Below are positions 18,618 through 26,995 of a DNA stretch of 61,653 nt, piece after piece. This DNA is from DAIOEK01 sp036746315. GTDB lineage: Bacteria > Chloroflexota > Anaerolineae > Anaerolineales > Anaerolineaceae. A program made the position numbers and the translations under genes. The notes beneath the pieces are model-generated. The model saw only the letters and a program-made list of their open reading frames with translations, was not told the origin of the DNA and ran no database searches. Position 1 is the stretch's first letter. Every line of letters begins with the position of its first letter. The stretch covers positions 1 to 61,653 of the forward strand of contig DAIOEK010000012.1 of NCBI GenBank assembly GCA_036746315.1, in the 5' to 3' direction.

Positions 18618-18643
18618 ATAATATTCTATATATAGAATATTAT
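18618..18643. promoter_or_regulatory. 26-bp perfect palindrome, probable PadR operator
   Basis: Every base from 18618 to 18643 pairs with its mirror position; the core reads ATTCTATATATAGAAT. It lies 17 bases upstream of the preferred padR start and 69 bases upstream of the divergent flippase start. PadR-family proteins commonly repress their own promoter through such dyads, so autoregulation is the likeliest role; operator identity is inferred from position. Confidence 0.65.
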
Positions 18644-18659
18644 TTATATGGAATATAAA

Positions 18660-19187
18660 ATGACCAACACCGAATTTGCCATTCTTTCTCTGCTAGCCGA
18701 AGCGCCCCGGCATGGCTACGATCTCGAACAAATCATTGAGGAACGGGGAATGCGTGATTGGACCGAGATCGGTTTTTCGTCGATCTATGCTGGGCTGGCG
18801 AAACTACGCAAAAAGGGATGGGTGACCGCACAGGTGCAATCGGCGGAAGGGAAGGGCCCCGACAGGAAGGTGTTCACCATCACCGATGCCGGGCGCAGCG
18901 AATTGACACAGGCTGCATTGAATGCATTGCGCAGTCCCACCCGGGCATATCGAAATTTGGAATTGGGTTTGGCAAATCTGCCGGGCTTGCCGTTGGAGGC
19001 TGCCATCGAAATGCTGGAGGGGTATCGGCGGGATTTGTCCGAAAAGTATCGGCAGGTAAAGCTGCGTGCTGGCGATACCGCCGGTAGCCCCGATCACGTG
19101 CAAATTCTGTTCGATCTGTCCCTCTCCGCCATGCAGGCGGAATTGGATTGGCTGGAAAGGACCCTGCATCGGTTGCAACGAAATTGA
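18660..19187 (+). CDS. PadR-family transcriptional regulator
   Basis: Winged-helix regulator of 175 residues from the ATG at 18660 (an in-frame ATG at 18648 would add four). The PadR signature runs NTEFAILSLLAEAPRHGYDLEQIIEE, followed by SSIYAGLAKLRKKGWV and the wing. The C-terminal part (about 110-170) is the helical dimerisation segment of the PadR-s2 type (AIEMLEGYRRDLSEKYRQ). Ligand unknown. It is followed 27 bases later by a GyrI-like ligand-binding protein, a pairing typical of drug- or small-molecule-responsive systems. The palindrome upstream is the likely operator. Confidence 0.88.
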   Translation: MTNTEFAILSLLAEAPRHGYDLEQIIEERGMRDWTEIGFSSIYAGLAKLRKKGWVTAQVQSAEGKGPDRKVFTITDAGRSELTQAALNALRSPTRAYRNLELGLANLPGLPLEAAIEMLEGYRRDLSEKYRQVKLRAGDTAGSPDHVQILFDLSLSAMQAELDWLERTLHRLQRN

Positions 19188-19214
19188 TGATCATTGATCT
19201 TAAAGGAGTATGCT

Positions 19215-19736
19215 ATGCCTCGAAAACCCGAATTTGAATTTCTCGAACCAAAAGCTGTCGAAATGCCTGCCCAAAGAATGGCGGTGGTGACCACGATTGG
19301 CGACCCAAACTCCGTCAGCCAGGATGCGATGAAGGCATTATACGGTGCCGCATATTCGCTTAAATTTGCCTTGAAGAAACAGGGCGTGGAATTTAAGGTC
19401 GACGCACTCCGAGCCCGCTGGCCAAATGCCCATCTGGTGAGCAAGGAGAATTGGGAAGCGCATTGGGCACTGCCGGTGCCGGATGCCACCGGCGAATTAA
19501 CCCAGAAGGTCCCCGCCGTTCAGGTGAGGCTGGAGACCTGGGAATACGGTTTGGTGGCGCAAATACTCCATCTGGGTCCATTCTCCACCGAGGGGCCGAC
19601 GGTGCAGCGCCTGCATGATTTTATTGTTCAGAATGGTTATGGAATTGCCGGAGAGCACGAAGAACATTATCTGACCCGCATGGATGCGAAGGAGCAGCGC
19701 ACATTAATTCGCTACCCCATCCGTAAGAAGGGGTAG
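19215..19736 (+). CDS. GyrI-like small-molecule-binding domain protein
   Basis: Stand-alone GyrI-like (SOUL/effector-binding) protein of 173 residues. AAAGGAG (19202-19208) fixes the start at 19215 rather than an upstream in-frame ATG at 19194. The C-terminal pattern VRLETWEYGLVAQILHLGPFSTEGPTVQRLHDFIVQNGY is typical of the family (a Tyr/Glu-rich pocket followed by the G-P/helix segment), ending in LIRYPIRKK. Family members bind hydrophobic or cationic compounds and may sequester or hydrolyse them. Co-directional with PadR, so it is probably the effector sensor or a detoxification partner of that regulon (inference). Confidence 0.8.
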   Translation: MPRKPEFEFLEPKAVEMPAQRMAVVTTIGDPNSVSQDAMKALYGAAYSLKFALKKQGVEFKVDALRARWPNAHLVSKENWEAHWALPVPDATGELTQKVPAVQVRLETWEYGLVAQILHLGPFSTEGPTVQRLHDFIVQNGYGIAGEHEEHYLTRMDAKEQRTLIRYPIRKKG

Positions 19737-19740
19737 CGAA
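19708..19740. terminator. Terminator-like hairpin overlapping the GyrI-like stop codon
   Basis: An 11-pair stem (TTCGCTACCCC 19708-19718 with GGGGTAGCGAA 19730-19740) closes over an 11-base loop and contains the stop codon of the GyrI-like gene. Only a weak GTTT follows. It lies in the convergent space with the S41 protease gene and may end both transcripts. Confidence 0.55.
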
Positions 19741-19770
19741 AGTTTGATCTGAATTGTCAGGGTGGCGGTC

Positions 19771-21036
19771 TTACTGCTGGATGGCTTCCTGCAGGACTTC
19801 AATCGCCTTGTCCAGTTGCGGGTCGGTGCCTGCCTTGTAGTTCTCTTCATTGATCTCAACCACCACATCCGGGGTCAGCCCTACTTTGTTGATCTGTCGT
19901 TTGTTGGTGGTCAGCCAGCGTGCCACGGTGATGCGCACTGCACCCTGGTCATTGTCGAATTCGACCCAGTTTTGCACGGAGCCTTTGCCGTAGGTGGTTT
20001 CACCCACCAGTTTGCCGCGCCCCATATCCTGAATTGCTCCCGCCACGATTTCGGATGCGGACGCCGTACCTTTGTTGACCAGTACCACCAGCGGGATTTC
20101 GGTTGCTAGTCCACCCGGACGAATGCGCAGTTCTTTCGTATCGCCATTGCCGTATTCTTCATACATCAGCACACCGCTCTTGAGGAACTGTGAGCCCACA
20201 TCCACTGCTGCCGTCAACAGCCCGCCGCCGTTGTAGCGTAAGTCTACTACCAGCCCCTTGACGTCTTGATCCCGCAGATCCTTGAGGGCTTTCTTCAGTT
20301 CTGCTCCCGTATTGTCACCGAAGGTGGAAATTTGCACATAGCCGATGTTGCCGTCCAGCACCTTGCTTTCGACGCTGGGCACCGCTATTTTGGAACGGGT
20401 AATGGTTACGTCAAAGGTTTTCTCGGCGCCTTCCGATTGGATGGTCAGCACCACATCGGTGCCGGCAGGTCCCAGGATTTTGCTCAATACATAATTGCCA
20501 TCTTTCCCGGTCATGTCTTCGCCATCGACCGCCATCACGCGGTCGCCGGGTTTGAGCCCGGCTTTCTCGGCGGGTGAATCCGGCATGGGGCTGGTGATGG
20601 TCAGGAATTCGCCGCTTGAATCAACCCATGCGCCGATGCCCTCGTATTCACCTTCCAGTTGCATGCTTTCCTGCTTGAGCAGGTCGGGGTCAATATAGGA
20701 GGTATGCTCATCCCCCAGCGATTCGAGCATGCCTTTGATCGCTCCGCGCATGAGCGTTGTATCGTCCACCGGTTGATCGACGAATATATTGTGCACCAGG
20801 TCCCAGGTCCGCCAGAACGGTTGAAACAGAACTTGCAGGTCGGAACTTGACTGGCTGCTGCTGGTTGCGCTTTGCGTTGCCTCAGTCTGGGAAGGGACCA
20901 GGGAGTCTGTCTTGAGGAATGGCAGACCATTTGTCTGCTTGAGCAGCATGGCTGAAACAAAACCGCCGGAAAATGATCCTAAGAACAGGATCACTGCGGC
21001 TGAAATGGCTAGGAATATTTTTACAGCTTTTGACAT
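19771..21036 (-). CDS. Carboxyl-terminal processing protease, S41 family
   Basis: Membrane-anchored S41A (CtpA/Prc-like) peptidase of 421 residues. A single N-terminal hydrophobic segment (about 5-30) anchors it, facing outward. A PDZ domain follows (YEGIGAWVDSSGEFLTITSPMPDSPAEKAGLKPGDRVMAVDG). The catalytic Ser is in NKGTASASEIVAGA and the Lys in GETTYGKGSVQ, the Ser-Lys dyad of the family. Likely role: degrading or trimming extracytoplasmic proteins. It is the last gene of a three-gene leftward unit with a HAD phosphatase and a small membrane protein. Confidence 0.93.
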   Translation of the reverse strand: MSKAVKIFLAISAAVILFLGSFSGGFVSAMLLKQTNGLPFLKTDSLVPSQTEATQSATSSSQSSSDLQVLFQPFWRTWDLVHNIFVDQPVDDTTLMRGAIKGMLESLGDEHTSYIDPDLLKQESMQLEGEYEGIGAWVDSSGEFLTITSPMPDSPAEKAGLKPGDRVMAVDGEDMTGKDGNYVLSKILGPAGTDVVLTIQSEGAEKTFDVTITRSKIAVPSVESKVLDGNIGYVQISTFGDNTGAELKKALKDLRDQDVKGLVVDLRYNGGGLLTAAVDVGSQFLKSGVLMYEEYGNGDTKELRIRPGGLATEIPLVVLVNKGTASASEIVAGAIQDMGRGKLVGETTYGKGSVQNWVEFDNDQGAVRITVARWLTTNKRQINKVGLTPDVVVEINEENYKAGTDPQLDKAIEVLQEAIQQ

Positions 21037-21054
21037 TCTTTTCTCCGATAAATA

Positions 21055-21324
21055 TTATGGATGAGATTCTGGGTCGTCATCGCCGGCGGATATCTGATCT
21101 GTCGGTCGTTTGATCTGCTCAACCAGTTGCGAAAGCTCGCTGAGTTGTTTTTCTTCTTCTCCCCAGGGTGATTTGGCTATGGAAAAAGCATCTTTGAACA
21201 TTTTTGCCTGCCGTTCGGCATTCCTGTTCTTGATCATCGAAAACAGGCTGACGTTGATAAACACGATCAACAAAACCATGGCGCCGACGATGATGTAGAA
21301 GAGGGTGGGATTCGAATGGTACAT
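21055..21324 (-). CDS. Small single-span membrane protein
   Basis: An 89-residue protein not recognised as a named family. One hydrophobic segment (about residues 9-29, FYIIVGAMVLLIVFINVSLF) is followed by a charged, probably helical cytoplasmic tail (KNRNAERQAKMFKDAF and EEEKQLSELSQLVEQI) and an acidic end. It starts three bases after the HAD gene stop and ends 18 bases before the protease gene, so it is translated from the same mRNA. A role with the neighbouring protease is possible only by context. Confidence 0.7.
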   Translation of the reverse strand: MYHSNPTLFYIIVGAMVLLIVFINVSLFSMIKNRNAERQAKMFKDAFSIAKSPWGEEEKQLSELSQLVEQIKRPTDQISAGDDDPESHP

Positions 21325-21327
21325 GGG

Positions 21328-21972
21328 TTACCCTGTAATTTTTGACAACACATCCGTTAATTGATGAATGTTATCTATCTGGGTGACTGGATGATCCAGC
21401 CCCGACGGATGTTTGGATACCAGCACTGCCTGCATTCCCGCCCGGAGCGCTGCGCTCACATTCTTGGGCGCATCGTCGAAAAGCAGGTAGCTGGAGGGGT
21501 TATCATCGCCCACCATTTCCATTGCCTTTTGAAACGCCTCGGGAAACGGCTTGCAGTAAGGTTCCATCGCCATCACGTCAATCACCTTCTCGAAACAGGT
21601 GGTGATCCCCAATGCTGCCAGCACCCGTTGGGTGTGGTTGGTGTCGGCGTTGGTGAAGATCACTTTGCGGTAGGGCAGCTTGGCAAGCATCTCACCCAGG
21701 GCGGGGTCGGGGGCGACATATTCATGGATGGGAACATCGTGAACAAACGCCAGGTAATCTTCGGCTTTCACCTGGTAATCCTTCTCCAGTCCCCGCAATG
21801 TGGTTCCATAGGTTTCATAGTAATTCTGGCGCATGCCGTTGATCATTTCCTTAGGGATGTTCAACCGGTCGCGCATGAAATCATCCATACGGTCGCGCAA
21901 CACCTGCCAGAGCCCATTTTCGGAAGGGTACAATGTTTCGTCGAGGTCGAACAAGATTGTTTTCAATGACAT
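21328..21972 (-). CDS. HAD-superfamily pyrimidine-5'-nucleotidase-like phosphatase
   Basis: A 214-residue haloacid dehalogenase-like hydrolase of the SDT1/pyrimidine 5'-nucleotidase type. Motif I FDLDETLYPSENGLW (about 8-22), motif II FTNADTNHTQRVL, the motif III lysine in YCKPFPEAF and motif IV LLFDDAPKNVSAA are all present. Substrate is likely a nucleoside monophosphate or another small phosphate ester. On the minus strand a TATACT (21984-21979) ends six bases before the ATG with no good ribosome binding site, so the mRNA may be leaderless. It is divergent from mutL. Confidence 0.87.
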   Translation of the reverse strand: MSLKTILFDLDETLYPSENGLWQVLRDRMDDFMRDRLNIPKEMINGMRQNYYETYGTTLRGLEKDYQVKAEDYLAFVHDVPIHEYVAPDPALGEMLAKLPYRKVIFTNADTNHTQRVLAALGITTCFEKVIDVMAMEPYCKPFPEAFQKAMEMVGDDNPSSYLLFDDAPKNVSAALRAGMQAVLVSKHPSGLDHPVTQIDNIHQLTDVLSKITG

Positions 21973-22066
21973 TCCATGAGTATACTCTGAATTATTAAGA
22001 GATTAATTAATTTTTTAGTGTTGATCGCCTCATCCCGGCTGATTTTGGCTAAGGTATAATCGTTCT
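21973..22066. promoter_or_regulatory. Divergent leaderless-type promoters, HAD gene / mutL
   Basis: The 94-base gap carries two -10 elements pointing outwards: TATACT (21984-21979, minus) and TATAAT (22055-22060, plus), each ending six bases before its start codon. Neither gene has a Shine-Dalgarno sequence. No clear -35 boxes were found. The predicted transcription starts fall on or next to the start codons. Confidence 0.65.
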
Positions 22067-23797
22067 ATGTCGATTCGAGTTTTGCCTGATGACGTGGCAT
22101 CTCAGATAGCTGCCGGTGAAGTGGTGGAACGCCCTGCCTCGGTGGTCAAGGAACTGCTGGAAAATGCGCTGGATGCCGGCGCAGATCAGATCGAGATTCA
22201 CCTCCAGGGCTCCGGTCAGCCGTATATCGAGATCAAGGACAACGGGCGGGGTATGTCGGTGGATGAATTGCCGCTGGCGGTGGCGCGTCATGCCACCAGC
22301 AAGCTCTCAACGGCGGAGGATTTGTTTAAAATACAGACCCTCGGCTTTCGGGGGGAGGCGCTGGCATCCATTGGTTCCGTCTCATTGATGAGCGTGCTCA
22401 GCCGCAGTCGGGATGCCGCCACCGGCGCCGAGATCCGTGTGGAGGGGGGCAAGACTTACCCGGCAAAGACGGTCGCCCACAACCCCGGTACCACCATTCG
22501 GGTGGAAAATCTTTTCTACAATGTCCCCGCGCGCCTGAAATTCCTCAAAAAAGATGCCACCGAGCGCCAGAATAACGAAAACTTTCTGCTCCGCTACGCG
22601 CTGGCGTACCCGCAGGTGCAGTTTTGGGTAACCCAGGATGATGCCACCACGCTTCGTACCAGCGGTTCGGGAGACCACCGGGAGGCGCTCACTTCTGTCT
22701 ATGGCATGGAGTTGGCACGCCAGATGATGGATGTCTCCCATGAGGATGATGGTTATTCCGTAACGGGATTTACCAGCCCCATTTCCCTCACCCGCTCCAA
22801 TCGCCGCGAGATGACCTTTTTTGTCAACGGGCGCTGGATACAGGATGCCGCATTGTCTGCGGCGTTAATGCAGGCTTATCACACTTATCTGATGGTCGGG
22901 CGCTACCCGCTTGCCTTTTTGTTCATCCACTTGCCGGCGGAAGAGGTGGATGTGAATGTACATCCGGCAAAGGCGGAAGTGCGTTTCAGGTCTGCCGACC
23001 GGGTGTTTTCCCTGCTTCAAAGGGCTGTCCGCAAGTCGCTGCTGATGCATTCCCCGGTGCCGGAAATCGTCCCCACCCCGGGCTGGCAAACCCTGGAGGC
23101 TGTACAACCTGCTCTGTCGGTGCCGGATTTTATCCCGTCAGCTGATGCGACAGCGGATGTTCTTCCCGTCCAGGCGGTTTTTCAGACGCCTTCCCCTGCT
23201 ACAGGGGAGGTGCGCATTCCCTTGTTGCGTTTGGTGGGGCAGGTGGGTGCCACTTATCTGGTTGCCGAGGGACCGGACGGGTTGTATTTGATCGACCAGC
23301 ATGCCGCCCATGAGCGGGTATTGTTTGAAAAATTTCAACGCCAGGTTGGCAAGAACATCCCTTCCCAGGCATTGCTTGAACCTGCGTTGGTCCATTTGAA
23401 TGCAGTCCAGGCGGGGATCTTGACCTCACAATTGGATGTCGTCAATACACTTGGTTTTCAGGTGGAGTCTTTCGGTTCTTTCAGCTTCCTGGTGCGTGCC
23501 ATTCCGTCCCTTTTCACCAGCCTTTCCCCTGAAGCTGCCATCCGTGTGCTTGTTGAAGATTTCGAAGAGGATGAAACGCCCATGCAGGCGGAAAAGGAAG
23601 CGCGGATGATCGCCCGGATTTGCAAACGGGCGGCAGTCAAAGGCGGACAGGTGCTTTCCAATCAGGAACAGTCGCAGCTGCTTGCCGACCTGGAAGGGTG
23701 TCTTTCTCCGCGGACCTGTCCGCACGGAAGGCCAACCATGATTCATCTCTCTGTGGATTTGCTGGAACGCCAGTTCGGGCGCAGAGGGGCGCGTTAA
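22067..23797 (+). CDS. mutL: DNA mismatch repair protein MutL
   Basis: GHKL ATPase that couples mismatch recognition to strand removal, 576 residues. N-terminal ATPase motifs: IAAGEVVERPASVVKELLENALDAGA (about 15-40), DNGRGM, ATSKLSTAEDL and TLGFRGEALASI. The C-terminal half has the metal-binding endonuclease motif DQHA(x2)E(x4)E near residue 409, plus ICKRAAVK and the CPHGRP motif (near 560). These are the marks of a nicking MutL used by bacteria without MutH. No mutS lies in the window. The stop overlaps the convergent histidine kinase gene by four bases. Confidence 0.97.
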   Translation: MSIRVLPDDVASQIAAGEVVERPASVVKELLENALDAGADQIEIHLQGSGQPYIEIKDNGRGMSVDELPLAVARHATSKLSTAEDLFKIQTLGFRGEALASIGSVSLMSVLSRSRDAATGAEIRVEGGKTYPAKTVAHNPGTTIRVENLFYNVPARLKFLKKDATERQNNENFLLRYALAYPQVQFWVTQDDATTLRTSGSGDHREALTSVYGMELARQMMDVSHEDDGYSVTGFTSPISLTRSNRREMTFFVNGRWIQDAALSAALMQAYHTYLMVGRYPLAFLFIHLPAEEVDVNVHPAKAEVRFRSADRVFSLLQRAVRKSLLMHSPVPEIVPTPGWQTLEAVQPALSVPDFIPSADATADVLPVQAVFQTPSPATGEVRIPLLRLVGQVGATYLVAEGPDGLYLIDQHAAHERVLFEKFQRQVGKNIPSQALLEPALVHLNAVQAGILTSQLDVVNTLGFQVESFGSFSFLVRAIPSLFTSLSPEAAIRVLVEDFEEDETPMQAEKEARMIARICKRAAVKGGQVLSNQEQSQLLADLEGCLSPRTCPHGRPTMIHLSVDLLERQFGRRGAR

Positions 23798-24990
23798 TCC
23801 AGTATTTTTTTTGGCAGTCGAAAGGTGAAAGTTGAACCGCTGCCCTGGGTGGATTCGACGAATATCTGCCCGTTGTGGCTTTCGATGATGCTCTTGCAAA
23901 TCGAAAGTCCCAGACCCGTTCCCGTAATGCTTTCTTCGGTTGGTTTTGCCCGGTAGAACTTCTCGAATAGGTGGTTCACCACTTCGGGCGCCATCCCGAT
24001 CCCGTTGTCGGATACCGCCACTTCGATAGAATTCGGGAACTCGGTTGCCTGGATGTGTATTTTTCCACCCAGCCGGTTGTATTTCATGGCGTTGGTCAGC
24101 AGGTTCAGCAACACCTGCTTGATCTTGTCCCGGTCTGCGTGCAGGTTCGGCAGGTTGGCCGGTATCTCTTGGGTGACCTGGATGGAGAGTTGCTTTAGCC
24201 GGTGGATCAGGAGTTCGACCGTCTCTTCCACCAGATCTTTGAGCGGGAAGTTGGTCGGTTTGAATGATACCCTGCCCGATTCCAACCGCGCAAGATCCAG
24301 GAAGGTGGATGCCAGGTCGCTGAGCCGTTGTGCCTCGTTGTAGATGGTTTTGGCAAGCGATTTTCGTTGTTCTTCTGCCAGGTTCTCCTGTTGCAACAGA
24401 TAGGCGGCCGTACTGATGGAAGACAACGGTGTCCTCAGTTCGTGCACCAGTTCGGCGATCTGATCCGATTGCTGGAACAGGCGTGTGTTTTCGATTGCCA
24501 GGGCAGCCAGCGATACCAGCACGCTCAGCACTTCGAGGTCGTACCCTGAAAAATGTGTCTCCCGCTTGTTTATGACTTCCAGCACACCGATGACTTTGCC
24601 CTGCAGGGTCATCGGCAGCCCCGCCAGTGATCTTGTCTTTACGCTGCTGGCTTGATCCACCCTGGAGAAGAAGCGCGGGTCTTCCTCAACGTTTGGGATG
24701 TTGACGATGGTATTGTTCTTGACCACCCACCCCGCCAGGCTTCCCTCCAACGGAATTGCCAGCCCGCGCATCAGCGGGTCGTCCAGCCCGATGGCAGCCT
24801 GAAAGTAAAGCTCTTCCGCCTTTTCGTTGTAGAGCAGAATCGATGCAGCTTCTGCGTCACTCAATTCACAGGTTGCCTCAAGGATGTTGTTCAACAGGCT
24901 CGTCAGGTCATGGTTGATCACCAACTCGCGGGTGATCTCCACCAGTTTTTGATAATGCTCCAACAGTAGGACGGAATTGACGTTGTCCAT
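23794..24990 (-). CDS. GAF-domain sensor histidine kinase
   Basis: A soluble 398-residue histidine kinase with no membrane segment. A GAF domain (about residues 25-170) is followed by the dimerisation/phosphoacceptor segment with the H-box LVHELRTPLSSI, and a complete ATPase domain: N-box LLNLLTNAMKYN, DNGIGM, FEKFYRAKP and GTGLGLSI. It senses a cytoplasmic ligand or redox state (unknown). Its start ATG overlaps the sirtuin stop by one base (TGATG), and the sirtuin in turn abuts the response-regulator gene, so the three form one operon. Its partner is probably that response regulator. Confidence 0.92.
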   Translation of the reverse strand: MDNVNSVLLLEHYQKLVEITRELVINHDLTSLLNNILEATCELSDAEAASILLYNEKAEELYFQAAIGLDDPLMRGLAIPLEGSLAGWVVKNNTIVNIPNVEEDPRFFSRVDQASSVKTRSLAGLPMTLQGKVIGVLEVINKRETHFSGYDLEVLSVLVSLAALAIENTRLFQQSDQIAELVHELRTPLSSISTAAYLLQQENLAEEQRKSLAKTIYNEAQRLSDLASTFLDLARLESGRVSFKPTNFPLKDLVEETVELLIHRLKQLSIQVTQEIPANLPNLHADRDKIKQVLLNLLTNAMKYNRLGGKIHIQATEFPNSIEVAVSDNGIGMAPEVVNHLFEKFYRAKPTEESITGTGLGLSICKSIIESHNGQIFVESTQGSGSTFTFRLPKKILD

Positions 24991-25757
24991 CAGGCAAGCA
25001 TCCTGTTGATCTTGGCTAAAACGTTCTGAATATCATCCCGGAACAGGCAGTCGGCATCCTGGTCCAGGTGGGTTGGACTGTAATTGATGATGATGGTCTT
25101 GGCGCCGTTTCTGGCAGCCTGCTGCGGAATGGCTGCTGCCGGAACCACTTCCAGGGATGAACCGGCAACGATCATCAGGTCGCATTCTTTGCTCAATTCA
25201 TCTGCATTTTGCCATGCTTCCATGGGCAGCATTTCTTCGAAGAGGGTGATGTTCGGTTTGAGTATCCCGCTGCAGGTAGGGCAGCGCGGTATTTCTGCGC
25301 TCTCGATGAATTTCGGCAGGTATACATCGGCGGGGAAACGTTTTCCGCATTGAAAACAGCTGGCGCTGTCAATCGAACCGTGCAGTTCGAATACATTCAG
25401 TGATCCGGCGACCTGGTGCAGCCGGTCGATGTTTTGGGTGATGATGGCTTTCAGGTAGCCTTTTTGCTCCAATTCGGCGGTTGCCATATGCCCCCGGTTG
25501 GGTTTGGCGTAGTACATTTGCTTTGCCAGGGGATGCAGCCATGCAAAGAATTTCTCCGGTGACTGAATGAAGGTGGTCAGTGATGCGCATTCCATCGGGT
25601 TGTTTTGTGTCCATAATCCGGTGCTTGGACTGCGGAAATCTGGAATTCCGGAAGGGGTGGAAAAACCGGCGCCCGAAAAAAGAACTGCCAGACGTGCCTG
25701 TTGCAACAAACTGGCAGCTATTTCATAAATTTCTTCGCCTTGGCTTGATTCACGCAC
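24990..25757 (-). CDS. Sirtuin (SIR2-family NAD-dependent protein deacylase)
   Basis: A 255-residue NAD-dependent deacylase. The NAD-binding GAGFSTPSGIPDFRS (about 31-45), TQNIDRLHQVAG and catalytic His in ELHGS are visible, then two zinc pairs CFQC and CPTC. NITLFEE, GSSLEVVPAAAIP and IIINYSPTHLD complete the Rossmann part. The GTG start at 25757 follows the response regulator stop directly; no better start exists. Its placement between a response regulator and a kinase suggests it deacylates a signalling component or a target of the pathway (inference). A defence-type or ADP-ribosylating sirtuin is less likely given the intact zinc site and normal length. Confidence 0.92.
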   Translation of the reverse strand: MRESSQGEEIYEIAASLLQQARLAVLFSGAGFSTPSGIPDFRSPSTGLWTQNNPMECASLTTFIQSPEKFFAWLHPLAKQMYYAKPNRGHMATAELEQKGYLKAIITQNIDRLHQVAGSLNVFELHGSIDSASCFQCGKRFPADVYLPKFIESAEIPRCPTCSGILKPNITLFEEMLPMEAWQNADELSKECDLMIVAGSSLEVVPAAAIPQQAARNGAKTIIINYSPTHLDQDADCLFRDDIQNVLAKINRMLA

Positions 25758-26912
25758 TTATTTTTGCGGACCTCTCTGGGCAATGGCGCTGGCAATCTTC
25801 ACGAACTGCTGGGCAACAATGCCATCCGGCTGCGCCAGGATCATCGGGGTATTTCGCGTGCATGCCTGGTAGGCAAGCTCGGGGGCGGGCGTGATGATCG
25901 AGGTGATCGGGATCCCCAATGCTTCTTGAACCTGTGTCCAAGACATTTGAATATCCGATCGGATGCGGTTGATCAACACCAGCGTAAGCACTCTCGACTT
26001 GCTGAAGCCCTTGTCTGCAAGATCATCCAGCAGCACCTTGGTGCGGGTGATGGTATTCGGCATGGGTTCTACTACCAGGACGGCTTCGGAGCACAGATTG
26101 AAAATGCTTTCCGCGCCCGGCAGCATGTTCGCCCCCAGGTCGAGGATGACATATTGCGCCATCGCTGAAAGGTGTTTCACGATTGTCTGGATTTTGTCTG
26201 TCGCATTGACGAATTCGATGTCTTGCGGTTGATAGGATGCCAGCAGCAGGCGAACGCCGGAAGAGTGCAGAATCAATTCGTTTTCTACCATGCTCTGTGT
26301 AATCTCGCCCGCGTCGTGCTTGAGCAGCCGGCTGAGTTCGGTCACATTGGTATACCCCAGGTCGATTCCCAGCGTTCCCTGCGATGGACGCAATTCCGCC
26401 ACCACCACTTCCGCCTTGGTACGCTGGCGCAGGGCGACACCCACGTTGACCGCCAGAGTGGTGGTCCCGATGCCGCCTTTGGCCGCCATCACGCCGCAGA
26501 CCAGACCTTTTGCGCTGGGCGTTTCTGCTGCCGCGCGTTTCACATTACGGGCTAGCAGTGCGCGGACGTGTGCTGTCAATTCCGCCGGATGGGTGGGTTT
26601 GGTCAGATAATCATCCACCCCGGCATCGAAACCGGCGACCTTGTCATCCACCATGCTCTTGGCGGTAAACATGATGATAGGGATGCTCTTGGTGCTTTCT
26701 TCTGCACGGAGCTGCTTGGTTACTTCGTAACCATCCATATCCGGCATCATAATATCCAAAAGGATCAGGTCAGGCAGCTCCATTTTTGACATGGATAGTG
26801 CCTGTTGCCCGTTGTTGGCTGCAACGATCTTGTATCCTTGGCGCTGCAGCATCAGCCCTACCAGACGCAGGGTCTCAATATCATCATCAACTATCAAAAT
26901 TTTTTCTGGCAT
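25758..26912 (-). CDS. Response regulator fused to a CpaE/MinD-like ATPase
   Basis: A 384-residue fusion. The receiver domain (1-122) has the acidic pocket IVDDD, the phospho-acceptor Asp in LILLDIMMPDMDGYE and the conserved Lys in DYLTKPTHP. A P-loop ATPase of the ParA/MinD/CpaE type follows, with the deviant Walker A MAAKGGIGTTTLAVN near residue 142 and VILDLGANM. CpaE proteins localise or regulate tad/type IV pilus assembly; no pilus genes are in this window. GAGGAAG precedes the ATG. It is the first gene of an operon with sirtuin and histidine kinase. Confidence 0.9.
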   Translation of the reverse strand: MPEKILIVDDDIETLRLVGLMLQRQGYKIVAANNGQQALSMSKMELPDLILLDIMMPDMDGYEVTKQLRAEESTKSIPIIMFTAKSMVDDKVAGFDAGVDDYLTKPTHPAELTAHVRALLARNVKRAAAETPSAKGLVCGVMAAKGGIGTTTLAVNVGVALRQRTKAEVVVAELRPSQGTLGIDLGYTNVTELSRLLKHDAGEITQSMVENELILHSSGVRLLLASYQPQDIEFVNATDKIQTIVKHLSAMAQYVILDLGANMLPGAESIFNLCSEAVLVVEPMPNTITRTKVLLDDLADKGFSKSRVLTLVLINRIRSDIQMSWTQVQEALGIPITSIITPAPELAYQACTRNTPMILAQPDGIVAQQFVKIASAIAQRGPQK

Positions 26913-26995
26913 GGCTTCCTCACCGAACTTGATTTCGAATGGTACATTTTTAATTATTATATGAAAGAATTTTGATAATGCTATAATCCATACGC
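26913..26995. promoter_or_regulatory. Divergent promoter region, response regulator operon / tilS
   Basis: TGCTATAAT (26979-26987) is an extended -10 element on the plus strand; it ends eight bases before the tilS ATG at 26996, so the predicted mRNA begins at or beside the start codon. The response-regulator gene on the other side has a normal ribosome binding site in its leader. The central stretch is very AT-rich. Confidence 0.6.
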
